Below the pieces are notes generated by a model that was given only the letters and a program-made list of their open reading frames with translations, was not told the DNA's origin and searched no databases. Shown piece after piece: positions 34,339 through 46,942 of a stretch of 64,000 nt of DNA. This DNA is from Azadirachta indica (Eukaryota; Streptophyta; Magnoliopsida; Sapindales; Meliaceae), in assembly GCA_022749755.1 (NCBI GenBank), contig CM040443.1, positions 5,743,191 to 5,807,190 on the forward strand. Reading direction: 5' to 3'. A program made the position numbers and the translations under genes. Numbering within the stretch: the stretch's first letter is position 1; each line of letters starts with the position of its first letter.

Positions 34339-37300
34339 TCATGATCTTGCGTCATAGTGACTAAGAAATTGGACTATAAAAGGATAAACTTGCTCCACTG
34401 CCTGCATTTCAAAGCAGGGGAAATTAATACGCACAGCTTTGGCTTTGCAAATAACAATCAAATGAGCAGTTATCTAATTGTGCAAAAGTTTTTTGGAGTA
34501 AAAAATACATACCATTCGTCCTCCAACCAAATCATAATGTGCATAACGTGGGCCCCCGGGTTCACCAAATAGCTTATAGGTAGCCAAGTCCTTAGGTAGG
34601 AGCTTAACAGTTTCTGGTTCAAATCATGAGAAGCAGCACCAAGCAGAGAATATTAGTACTTGTGAAAAGTAAGAATATGTCCTATATTGTAGTTGAAACG
34701 TACCCTCTACAGCTTCTGGTGGGCATATTAGATCCTGATCTCCTGCAATAGCTAAGACAGGGACAGTGGTTTTATGTAGATGATCCTTATAGAAAAAGTT
34801 ACCACTCCTATCACGCAGCCCACCCTCTTTAAAAGCTGTTGTAAGCTGCAATATCAATTTGGCAGGTATGGTGCCTGCAAACCAGACATAATCCTAAGAG
34901 GTCAAACTTGGAAGGTGCCAGTATGAGATGAGGCAGGTAAAATTAGAATTTTTCGATTAATGAAATAATTGTAGTTAGTCAAAAACATAGAAGACTTAAG
35001 TCCATATGTCTCCTGGAAGACTTGGTCTAAATACAGGCAAACACAAATTTTGACTTTGAAATTGTTAAAACCTCTCTTCAATTTGCCAGAGGCCTCCTCA
35101 ACACACGAGGTAAACTTTTCATCTGCTAGCATTTACATCAAAACTTAGGAGAGGTCAACGAAGGTTTTACAAAAATACAACTGTAAAATAATGGACTAAG
35201 GCAAATTCTGTGGAAGTGAAATGATATGTTGCACCATTGCAGTGACTTCAGTATTGCATCCCAGCAATGAAGACCAACGACTGATTTTCAACACATGTGA
35301 TCAGCATGCTATCCATATTTGCACAAAAAGATGTTAACGTACATGTCATGTTAATAAAGAAAGTACGTTCATACTTACAGAAGTTGTTCAAGACGAGCTT
35401 CTTCAACAACTCTGGATGCATCATGTCTTCCGCTGATATCAGATTATTAAGCCAAGAGAAGACATAAGGAGGACTAGATGAAAGAGGATAAGCAGCTGTC
35501 AACAATGCTCCTAAAGGAACAACAGGTACATTGAGAGCTTGTGCAGGATCAGCCTGCATACAAATAAATTGGCATTATTTTCTCAATGAAGACTTCTTCC
35601 TATAAATTCACATGTAGAGATTCAAATGAATTCTTTCTCATTGCACAGAACAATGTAGCTTTCATCCACTTACTAAGGGTAAGAGCAATTTAAGTGTCGA
35701 TTTTGAAGAAGTGTAGTCAAGAGATGATGCCAAGGTAACAATAGCTACCAATCCAGATTCTGTTCCTCCAAAAGCTTGAGTATAAAAGTATAGGAAAAGA
35801 ATCCATTTTATCAAAATATAATTGAAAAATTAAAAAAAAAATGACCATACAACATATACGTTCTGAATGCAAGTGTCAAATAGTAGGAAATTCCGTTGAT
35901 AAAACACGTCATAAACAAGTATGCATACAACACAAGCATTTAACAATTTGTACAAATCATAGCATCACTTGCCTTTTAACTTTGTTATTGCTTGTTGTTA
36001 GCAAGTTTTAGCAATGAACTTGGTTAGGATTGATTGACCAAGAGAACTAAATTATTCTTGTAAGCCAATTAGTTGCCCCATGGATCTACTTAATCTCACT
36101 CTCATGCCAAAGCCTTGGTTGGCTTAGTACTGGATTAGCTTCTTGTCTTTCCCCAATATTCCATTTCCAGGTATGAGATAAAAGAAATCTCCTATGACTT
36201 GGCTGAAATTCTCAACCTCAGTTTGAAGTTAAACAAATTGTCAGTCTGAAAATTCAGCTTGACTTTTGAGTTCTTACAGAACTAATTGCACATATCATCC
36301 TTAAACCAGAAATAAAAATTTATTTTCAGTGTTGCAGTATTAATAAATTATTGAAGAAAGTCTAAGAACCAAACCATTTCACAACAGTAAAAATTTGGCA
36401 AAATGAAACCCAAATTAAAAAGCCTCTTGCCCTACTGATTATTAAGAGAATCATAACAACACACACAATGTCACAAGTATGAGGTAACTGTGAGAAACTA
36501 TCTTTGCTTCTCTGAACCAGAAGATTTCCTTTTTCAAAAGAAAATATTATTTTTTATACATTTATTATTACTGGTTGATCGTAGTAATGTGAGACATCAC
36601 AAATGATAGTATCTTACCACATCTCGACAGCATTGAATAAAGCAAGATACCTCCCATTGAGTGTCCAATAGCCAGCAGCTTACCATCCTTCGGCTTGCTC
36701 TGTGCCCTTATATATTCCATCTACATAAATAAAATTGAACAGTTTAATTCAAAGTGCGGAGAGCACACATAATTGGCTGATGTTTAACCAAAAGTGTAAT
36801 GTAGCAGAGTAAAACTGAAACAAGCAACCATATTATAATTTCAGCAAGATAAAATGTCACCTCACCGCAGCAGGTACATCTTCTTCTAGGTAATGATCAA
36901 AATCCCAGTTATACTGCACAATCAAATCAAGTTGTTTCTGAAAATCATCTATTGTTGAAAACAGTCGCTCTTGCATGTCAAACAACTGAGGTGATACAGA
37001 CCGTTGACCTTCTTCAATAATATTAACAAGCCTTTGACTCAGATCTCTGATTTGGCTGGCAATAGCAGAGTTTTGCCTTGTTTCCATCAAGCTTGAAAGC
37101 TTTGCCTGTACCTCATTAAAGCGTTCAGACAACTGAGAATCTTCTAAAAGTTTTGAGATTTGATCAAATAATTTAGCAGACATTATCTTTGATTGACCTT
37201 CACTGAGAAAGCCTGAAAGCCTTTCTGACAAACTCATAAAAGTTTCTGTCAACTTTGCCACCAGCTTAGATTCATCCCATGCTGTCGCTAATGCCGTTAA

Positions 37301-38475
37301 ATCTTCTTCTCTGACAGGAGAAATCTCAGATTTGGAAAAGGCACTGGGGACGCCAGTCATTTGCTGTTCTGCAGTATGAACTCCATTACTAGCACTCTTA
37401 GCAAAAGCTTCATTGGTTGTACTGGTAGCAACAGCTTCCATCTGCTCAGATACTGCACGGGCAGACTGTTCAACTTCTTTCAGCTTTGATTCCCGCACAC
37501 TCAACCCAGCTCCTCGAACTTCAAGTATCCATGTGTCAAATCCCTGGCCAGACATGTATCGTGCAAACGAAGACTGCAAGCATATCACATGCATTGCTAA
37601 GAGAGTAAAAACTAAGCAAGTATAGAAAACAGGACTCAACTAAAAAGAATCAATTAAAAAAATAACAATATTAAATCCCTATGATCCCACATTATATAAG
37701 TCACAATAACAAAAATAGGACTATATTATTATTTATACAAAAGCATAACAAATAAACTTTTCATTGCAAGAAACCAAACAAATTGGGAATTTATTTGCAA
37801 ACCTCATACATCAAAAATCAATTTTTATTTTTCTTGCATTATTATTCCTCCCATCAAAAAATTATTTTCTATGTTTCTTTTCCTAGCAGGATTGAAATTG
37901 CAACATTTAACATTAAATCCTACGAAACATGGCTACAAAAATTGACGTTTAATTTACAAATTTTATGTTAAATAGCACTCACTCCAGGAGAGAGATCGTA
38001 ACCAATCGCATTAGTCCCCACTCCAGATAACAGCAACAGCGGATGATTCCTCGTTGGAGCCTATACGTACAACAACAAAAATACAATAATTTATTGAAAA
38101 AAATTAATGTTCTTTTAAAATAACAAAAGAAATGGAGAGAAAGAAATGCTGCGGCGTGAGACGCACCTGAGGAGGAGGACAGTAGCGCCAAAGCGCGAGT
38201 CGCCAATCGCAATTCGCGACGGTGACATAATGGAGTTCGTCGGCCGTACATATAGGAGGTTTATCTGGAACCTTCTCGAGGAACGGTTGACTCTCGTCGG
38301 TGGAGAAAGCGAACGGTCGAAACAGCGTCGCGGTGCGGGAGGAAGATCTACCGACGATCGCGGCTGGGCGGCGGATGAGAAGATGCCGGTGTTGGTTGAA
38401 AGAGCGAAAGAGTTTGGAAGTAGCAAAACGTATATCCGATTGAACTTGGAGGTGAAATGTTGTCGTTGTTGCCAT
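34339..38475 (-). CDS. Plastid-type alpha/beta hydrolase with long helical insertion, 9 exons
   Basis: Similar to Arabidopsis AT1G15060, an uncharacterised alpha/beta hydrolase. Exons are 38475-38167, 38060-37983, 37573-36866, 36720-36618, 35774-35674, 35553-35379, 34874-34704, 34613-34513 and 34401-34339. All are GT-AG and sum to 602 residues. The N-terminus (about 1-55) is Ser/Arg-rich and almost without acidic residues, as in a chloroplast transit peptide. The fold begins at HPLLLLSGVGTNAIGYDLS (oxyanion region) and RYMSGQGFDTWILEVRGAG. The nucleophile is Ser386 in GHSMGG, the likely acid Asp539 in AGDQDLICPP and the His574 in PRYAHYD. Between strands lies an insertion of about 190 residues, predicted helical, with repeated LSERL/LSQRL units. 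The substrate is unknown; ester or lipid hydrolysis is likely from the fold. It is divergently arranged with ELP2. Confidence 0.92.
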
Positions 38476-39515
38476 TTTTTGTTTTTGTTTCCAAGATTCT
38501 GTTTTTTCTTTTTTTTCGTTTTCGCGAAATGGATTTTTCGAAGATCGTTACAGTTACGATTTGTTATCCTGTGCTTCGCTTGGATTGCGTAGGTCTGTAA
38601 TTTCTCGACCGACGTCTAGAAAGTTCGACAGGGTTTTTTTTATCTTATATTTATTATTTAAAATCCAAAAAAAATAAAAATTAACTTTTAAGAACAATAC
38701 TCTAAATTATAACTTATTACAAAGAAATTTTGTTTTAAGACTGAAATTTTGTTAAAACATGTAATGATTCTATTGATTTTTTCATATAAAACCTTTTTTA
38801 TAATATTTTATATGAAAGATTTACTAGTAACATTATTGGACACCTAACTTTTAGGACCATTTGATAAAGTTTTTACTTTTAAATTTACTTTATAAAGTAG
38901 AATTGTACAGATAATGCAATTTTTTAACACTTTGTAATCAAATTAAAATTAAGAATTAATTAAGTAGGGTAATAGGACACTATTATATTACAAAAATAGA
39001 TATTTATTGTAAAAATTCGTCATCTGTTGAAAGAAGAGGTGACAAGCTTATCGTGTTATACTCGTGAACCTGCAAAACTTAAATCTATTCGTATTTTGTA
39101 TCCAGGTTGTGTAATTTTTATTTTTAAAAAAGCTGTGTTGGTATTGTTTTGAGTTTATTAAATAAATAATTAAAAAAAATTATCTAAACAATTTTTCGAA
39201 CTTTACACTGACCCAACTCGATCCGATTAGTGTGACCCGACCCGTCCAGCCCACAGTCCTGAAGTATTTTAAGAAGATTTGTTGAAGAGTTCTTTTAAAT
39301 ACACCCCATCGATGCCTCTCCTTTGTTGGGGTGTTCTCAGAAATAGAAGGAGTGCACTTAGCAACTGTTTGTGTTCCCAAAACCTTATTCTTCTTCGACT
39401 CTCTGCAAAAGGCAACAGAGAGTTTCAACCGGTTGGCCGCCTTCTGATACAAGCAAAACTCCAAATCCATAACTAAAACAACACTCTTCCCATCTTTCTG
39501 CAACTCTCAAGTATC
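38476..39515. promoter_or_regulatory. Shared intergenic promoter region of the hydrolase (-) and ELP2 (+)
   Basis: The two starts face away from each other across 1.04 kb. The centre (about 38630-39180) is AT-rich; both ends are GC-richer and contain likely leaders. No TATA box is obvious on the ELP2 side. A common regulation is possible but not shown. Confidence 0.5.
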
Positions 39516-42500
39516 ATGTCCGCTGCGAACGGCGAAGGCGGCGAAATAGAAGTAAACAGAGTGTTCATAGCAGCAGGCTGCAACAGAATTGTCAACAACG
39601 TTTCATGGGGCGCCTGTCATTTGATCTCTTTCGGTGCCCAAAACGCCGTCGCCATTTTCTGCCCCAAGGTTAGAGCCACTCCACTTCAATTTTCTTCGTT
39701 TCTTTGGCACATATAAACTAATTTTTCTTATTTTTCGTTGTTTTGCAATAATTTTATTTCACAGACTGCTCAGATTCTGACTACACTTCCCGGACACAAA
39801 GTTTCTGTCAACTGCACATACTGGCTTCCCAGCAATAAGTTTGCATTCAAAGGTACAATCTTTTTCTTTGTTTCTGCTAAAAGTCTCTGCTTTTTTTTTG
39901 TTTCTTTTAGCATAAGTTATTGGAACTGAAGTTTTAGTCAGCTAGTATGTGTTATTGTGTTTTATTGTTGTTTTATTTTTTTTTTTTTTATGTTTTGTTT
40001 ACAGCTAAGGATTTAGAGTGCCATTATTTGCTTTCTGGAGATACCGATGGTGTGATTATTTTGTGGGAATTATCTCTGGCTGACAGAAAGGTGCTCTAAT
40101 TTGTCATTGCATTTCTGTGTTTAAATTTCTGTTTAGTTTTCTGCTTTGCTATGGATTTAGTCAAATGTTGGAGATTTTCTCATTAAAATTTTGGAACTAT
40201 ATTGAACAATTTGTCTGAGTAATGTTCTGTCAGTAAGCTGCAAGCATTGTTTTATATTTTCTTATTTTTGTTTGTTCTTTACAGTGGAGGCATGTATTAC
40301 AATTACCACAATCACATAAGAAGGGTGTTACTTGCATTACTGGAACTATGGTTTCACAAAGTGATGCAATTTTTGCATCTACTTCTTCTGATGGTGCCGT
40401 TCATATATGGGAAGTGGTCTTTCCATCTACGAAAGGAGGTAAATCAATTTATTTTTTTTTAACTTGAATTAACGTAACAAATTTCTTTTTATGGATGTGA
40501 TGGCAATGTATTGAAAGTTGTTTTGTTTGCCCATTTATACACCACTGATTAATGTCTGGGTTGCTGGAAATTTTCTTCTTCCAGAAGTTTGCCATATTTA
40601 ACTAGGGTGCAGACTTTGGATGTAACTTGCACCTATACAATGCTTGAACTCAATACCAATTATTACTATCTGTTATTTTCGATATCGACTGCCAGTTTGC
40701 TAACTGATGCACTAAACTATGCTGCCTTTGTTTCTTCCAGGTGACTGTAAATTGTCATGTCTGGAATCGCTATTCGTTGGTTCAAAGCCTGTGGTGGCAC
40801 TTTCTCTAGCTGAGCTGCCTGGAAACATTGGGCATTTAGTCCTGGCTATGGGGGGGTTGGATAATAAGATTCACCTTTACTGTGGGCAGAGGACCGGAAA
40901 GGTATCTAATTGTGCACTAACAAAAACCCTATAATTCACTGCATAAATTTTCCTTGGCATTAACACAACCTGCATTTGATTTTGTTTGTTCATCCAGTTT
41001 GTCCATGCTTGTGAATTAAAAGGGCATACAGATTGGATCCGGAGTTTGGACTTCTCATTGCCTGTATGCACCAATGGTGAAGCTATCAGTGTTCTGCTTG
41101 TGAGTTCATCTCAGGACAAAGTCATACGTATATGGAAGATGGCTCTACGGAACCAGGGTACATACAGGAAAGAGGAAATAAGCCTGGCTTCTTACATTGA
41201 AGGTCCCGTGCTTGTAGCTGGATCATCATCTTATCAAATATCAGTAGAGTCTCTTCTAATTGGCCACGACGACTGGGTGTACTCAGTGCAGTGGGAACCT
41301 CCTTCAACTGCGCCTTCAGATGGGATAGCTCCAGAACAACCCTTAAGTATTTTGTCTGCTTCTATGGACAAGACTATGATGATTTGGAAACCTGAAAGGA
41401 CAACTGGCATCTGGATGAATGTAGTCTCTGTTGGAGAGTTAAGTCATTCTGCTTTAGGGTTTTATGGTGGCCATTGGAGTGCAGATGGACGTTCAATTTT
41501 GGCACATGGATATGGTGGATCTTTCCATCTATGGAAAAATGTTGGGGAGGACAGAGATAATTGGCAACCACGAAAAGTTCCATCTGGGCACTTTGCTCCC
41601 GTGACAGATATTGCTTGGGCAAGATCTACTGATTACTTGCTGTCAGTTAGTCATGACCAGGTAAGTAATATCTGGCTCATCATACATTCTTTAAGAGGTC
41701 CCTTTCGAGAATTTACCAAATGCATATGCATATTTACTTTTTCCATTTTTTTTTTATGAATCCATTTGAATCTTTAGTCCTAGCAGTGATAGACCACACA
41801 CTGATCTTGCAAACTATGATTGCAGACAACTCGTGTTTTTGCTCCATGGAAAAATGTGGCTTCTCTCACAGGTGGGAATTCCTGGCATGAAGTTGCTCGC
41901 CCTCAAGTTCATGGTCATGATATTAACTGCATTACCATCATCCAAGGAAAGGGAAACCATCGTTTTGTTTGTGGCGCTGATGAGAAAGTCGCCCGAGTTT
42001 TTGAAGCTCCATTGTCCTTTTTGAAGACAATAAATCATGCCACTTCTCAAGAGTCTAGTTTTCCTGAAGACCTGCAAGTAGACGTTCAGATTTTGGGTGC
42101 TAATATGTCTGCTCTTGGGTTGTCGCAGAAGCCTATTTATGTAAATGGTAAGTTTGGCTTTCCCTAAGATGTATTTGGTTTTGCATCCTTTTTCTGAGCT
42201 TCACAAGGATGTTTCAACTGGGCTTCATTAACCCATATACAAATCCGATACGAGCTTTTAGGACTTTGCATTTATCCCTTTTTACCCATTTCAGAGTTTA
42301 CGCCTTGCAGATTCTTATGTTGATTTGCAAATTGTTTTGTTCTTTGTTGTTATCGCTTCTGCTTTCTGCAGTTTTAAGTTTTTCATTAACTATTTGCCTA
42401 TGTTAATACCACATTATAATATGAATAATCTAATAAAACATTTTCTCATGCAGCCACACGTGAGACCCAACATAGAGATGGAAATGATGGTTTTGACACC

Positions 42501-44342
42501 CTTGAAAGTGTTCCAGATGCAGTTCCAGTTGTGTTTACTGAACCTCCCATTGAAGATCAGCTGGCATGGCATACGCTATGGCCAGAGTCGCATAAACTTT
42601 ATGGTCATGGTAATGAGTTGTTTTCATTATGCTGTGACCACCAGGGAAAGCTTGTTGCTTCATCGTGTAAGGTATATATGGTGCCTTTCTTACTATTTAG
42701 ATTAATTTGTGCCCCAGTTAACACACACCAAACCATGTTAGATTATACATATTGGGGGAAGTTTTTCATTTTTTGTTAAGGATGCGTCGGAGTGGTTGAA
42801 TATCTATTCTTTTACCTGGCCCCCAATAAAAGTAGCTCAAATTCACTGGTGTCTGGATAGCAATTTCTGACTTTGATTTTTCACTTAAATGTTTCATATA
42901 TGCTGCAGGCCCAATCAACGGCAGTAGCAGAAATATGGCTATGGGAAGTGGGTCCGTGGAAGGCAATAGGTCGCCTGCAGTCTCACAGCTTAACAGTGAC
43001 ACAGATTGCATTCTCTCATGATGATAATCTTCTTTTATCTGTCTCAAGGGACCGCCAGTTCTCTGTCTTTGCAATCCATAGGACAGGTACAACAAGTCTT
43101 TACCATTCTCAGAGGTTCTTTTCTGTTAGGTGCTGCATCTTGCTCAGTTGTTTACTGGCAGCATACGAATGGATTTGAAGATTGCTTTGAAAATTTTCTT
43201 ATATTTAACATAGTGGGATAACAACTATGGAGAAACTTAGATAAGTAAAAGCAAGAATTATTAAATTCTCTTGAGAAACAATTTGTCTTAAGCTTAATAG
43301 TTTACTTGGGGTCTAATAACATTATTTAAGCTCTAAAATGCTCCCTCATGTGCATGGCCAGTTTGGACTGTAATGTGGATTAAACACAAATATAAATGCA
43401 AATACAATCACAACTAGTTATAGTTTTAGGTGCCAGAATCTCTTTCCTTTGGAATTATCTCTGCCACAGCAATTTCTTGTCCTCTTGGCATGTATAACTA
43501 TTTTTCATCTGATTCCACTATTTAACTTTACCTCTATTGCATATTTGTTACTCCTTGGACAAGCAAACATTAATCTGTCCCAAAATATTTTTCTTTTCTT
43601 AAGAAAAACATGAAAAAGTTTAATCAAAATGGAGTTGATAAAGGGTGATTTTTCCATTTTACGACCCTTTTTCTGCAATGAAATGGAGACCATTTCGAAA
43701 CTCCGTACCAATAAACTGGACTAGAGAGTTTTTTGGATTCCTGATGATAATTTTTTCCTGTTGTTGTCACTACAGGTGAATGAAAACTGCCCTTCATAAA
43801 CCGTTATCTGGTGAAAATATAATCATTTAATATTCCCTATTGTCTTTGTAGGTACAGGTGAAATCAACTCTCAGCTTTTAGCAAGGCAGGAGGCTCACAA
43901 AAGAATAATTTGGTCATGCTCTTGGAACCCATTTGGTCATGAATTCGCAACTGGTTCAAGAGATAAAACCGTGAAGATTTGGTCTGTGGAAAATGAGTCT
44001 TCCGTTAAGCAGATTCTGACCTTGCCACCATTCAACAGCAGCGTCACTGCCCTATCATGGGTTGGTCTTGATCGTCAGAGGAATCATGGGCTTCTTGCAG
44101 TCGGAATGGAAAGTGGACTAATTGAACTGTGGAATCTGTGTCTCAGTAGACCTAATGACAGTACTGCAGCACCCATTATTACTGCTGCTCTCGCTACAAA
44201 GCTCAATCCATTCATGTGCCACGTTTCTGCAGTGAACCGCTTGGCATGGAAAAATCGTGAGAAGCTCGAAAATTGCAGAACTATACAACTTGCTTCCTGT
44301 GGAGCTGATAACTCTGTAAGAGTATTTCAAGTCAATGTTTGA
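39516..44342 (+). CDS. ELP2: Elongator complex subunit 2 (ELP2), WD40 protein, 10 exons
   Basis: ELP2 is the double-propeller WD40 scaffold of Elongator, the complex that acetylates the wobble uridine of tRNAs and, in plants, influences transcription and immunity. Exons are 39516-39668, 39765-39852, 40005-40090, 40285-40438, 40741-40901, 40998-41660, 41826-42147, 42454-42671, 42909-43086 and 43852-44342. The total is 837 residues, the usual length of plant ELP2. The WD40 repeats are easy to see: LLSGDTDGVIILWE, STSSDGAVHIWE, VSSSQDKVIRIWK, LSASMDKTMMIWK, FVCGADEKVARVF, LLSVSRDRQFSVF, FATGSRDKTVKIW and SCGADNSVRVFQV. The N-terminus (NRVFIAAGCNRIVN) is the conserved ELP2 start. The longest intron (43087-43851) precedes the last exon. 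All splice sites are GT-AG. Confidence 0.96.
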
Positions 44343-46942
44343 TTACCTGTATAATTATCTTGTATCCATAGGCAAAATTTTGACCATTGCATATCAGCTA
44401 ATTCTCACTTCTAGAAGATGTAATCTTCTTTAGAGCGGTGGTATCTCATTCGACCGGGGAATATTAGATATAAGTCTCTTTCAAGGACCCCATATAAGCC
44501 GCAAGTATTGTCTAGGATTCACATGCAGCATATAGACACTGCTGTGTGTTGTGCCCTGTAATTTTGACAGTGATGTAAAAACTATCAAGAGAAGATACCT
44601 TTTTTTTTCTGAATACACAACGATCAGAAGAATTCTTTCGTGTGAAATTATATTAAGTGTCTTATCTTTGATTCCCATTTATGAAAACGATACAGAGAAT
44701 CTAAGAATTCTCCACTGAAGCATGCATGTAGATGACATTCCTTTTTCATAAAGCAGCGTGCTTTGATTTTGAGTACTAGATATGACTTGTTCTGGGTGAA
44801 GAACATTGAATTGCACAGCCTTATATATGCATATATATATATATGTATATTCTGATGTCAGCTGCGGCTCCATATTTTGACCATTAGGTGCATTGAAAAG
44901 CCATTCTTCCTTTAAAATAATGCTTGTTAAAATCAATTGATTTAATGCAACAATATGGCATAGAATCATTCATCCTAAAAATGATCTAGTGTTTGACAAT
45001 TGACATCGCTCGCCTTGTTGCGTATTATCATCCCTTATTATATAATTACATTGTGTTACATGTATATAATAAAAAATACAATACTCATAAATTTTAATAA
45101 ATACAATAAAAAAAATTAAAAATTACAATAATTACATTGTGTTACATGTATAAAATTAAAAAATGCAATACATTTAAAAAAATTTAGTAAATATAATAAA
45201 AAATTATAAAAAAAAAAAAAAAACAATGTAAAATAATTAAACATTGTCGTCTGGGAAGACTACGAGAAAAGATGGAAATATGACGCTGATCAGAGGCGGC
45301 AACAAGCAGAAGTTGGTAAAATCACATGTAATTTGGCATAGTTATCTCTTAATATCTCCAATCTCGAGAACCAAACACAAAACCTCGTACGTTTATTACA
45401 TAATTTAGAAACTAATTACATTTATTACTTAAAAATTCATAAAAGAAAAACGCAGAATCAAAAGTACTCTGTTTTCTGTTGAGTTCAGATCTGCCGGAGT
45501 CTGACTAAACCCACATGAAAATCAGTGAGCGCATTTATTATTATCAGGGTAAATCTATGGACCCCCTTTGTCAAAACAATGGGGCGGTTTTTCTTCTTAC
45601 ATCAACAGTTGTTTCAACCGTATTTTGCCTTGTCCCCCAGTCATTTTTGTATGAAATTAGTAAAAGAAAATAAAAAGTTTAGGTTTTAATTCTTTCAAAT
45701 TCACATGCTCTTGATTGGTTTGATTTTTAATCAAACGGGTTGGGATGGGTTGGGTTGGGTTGTGTTAGGTTAATTATAATTTAAAACTTCTGTCCCATTA
45801 GTGAGTATACTAATAGATTAAAAATTTGGACATCTAAATTGATTGATGATAAAATAAAGATTTAGTGAAAGAAGCCTAAACCATTGGGACCATAGAATCT
45901 CTTTTATTATGTAGTTTCACATGAATAGGGTTTGGGCAGATTACCAACAATACATCATAAATTGGTATGATAACGATAGTTTTGATGGATAAGAGTAGTG
46001 GAGTGTTATTGTATTGTTTTTTTTTTTTTTAAAGCCTAACTTTTTCATAGCTAGCTAGTAGAGATGTGCCATATCCTACGTTCCCAATCATTCAAAAACT
46101 TGTAAAATTTCGATAAGGGCTAACGTCCCATTCAAAAATTAATATATCGAAAAAAAACATTCATGCCTATGCATTGCATTTGGTCCACTCCCACGTGATA
46201 GTGATCATTCTTGAATCACATTTTCCTCGTAATCTTCATGTTACAATGTTTACGCCATGGAAACAAAAATCAAGAGAAAACCATACGAGGAAAGTTGAAA
46301 TGGCAAGCATGTAGCAGATGATCCTAGTTACAAAATGAAGATTGAGCAGAGAATTTGAAGGCAATAATTCTGTTCTGGGTTATGAGATTTACCTATCCAA
46401 ATCAAGAAAATCTTTGCATAAGATAATTTTTGATGGTTCATAATGATGAAAGGGTTGAATCCGGAGCAACAAGTTTAAGCAGCAGCAAATCTACAGCTTT
46501 GGCTGATGGGGTAAACCTGAAGAGAAAACTGAATCAAGTGAAAAAGCAAAGCAATATAGTTAGCTGGAGATGTTGCATTTCTCAGGTTAACAGGAATACT
46601 GAGATGCCACAGGCCAAAAACAATGTAAAACAGTTAAATCAAAGCTCCTAATTGCTTAGGAAAAAAGGCATTATTCAGTAACTGACATATGAACTGCACA
46701 AGCACACAATATTTGAGTTTCAGCTTTTACAGTATAATTCTCAGACCACTATCATTTCCTATGACATATGAAAATACATGAAAAGAGTGAAAACATCCAC
46801 AGTTCCTTATTATCTAATCACAAATACATATCACAAACCAATACCAATAACAAAGGAAAAACATTAAACCAGAAAACTTAAAAGAGTTTATGAACCAAAC
46901 CCTTCCTTCAAAATTGTTTCCTTCTTTCTTTCTTGACAGATT
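44343..46942. other. Convergent spacer between ELP2 and the PB1 gene
   Basis: Contains the ELP2 3' UTR, a short (AT)n near 44828-44845 and a pair of direct repeats at about 45040-45070 and 45125-45155. The last few hundred bases are probably the 3' UTR of the PB1 gene. A 73-codon open frame at 46430 on + has no recognisable family and is not called. Confidence 0.5.
45040..45160. repeat. Short direct repeat pair
   Basis: ATTACATTGTGTTACATGTA occurs twice about 86 bases apart, each followed by a similar AAAAAA-TACAATAC stretch. AT-rich, non-coding. Confidence 0.7.

Noticed and set aside
39180..39503. A 107-codon minus-strand frame before ELP2
   Set aside because: It covers the ELP2 leader and promoter and has no recognisable domain.
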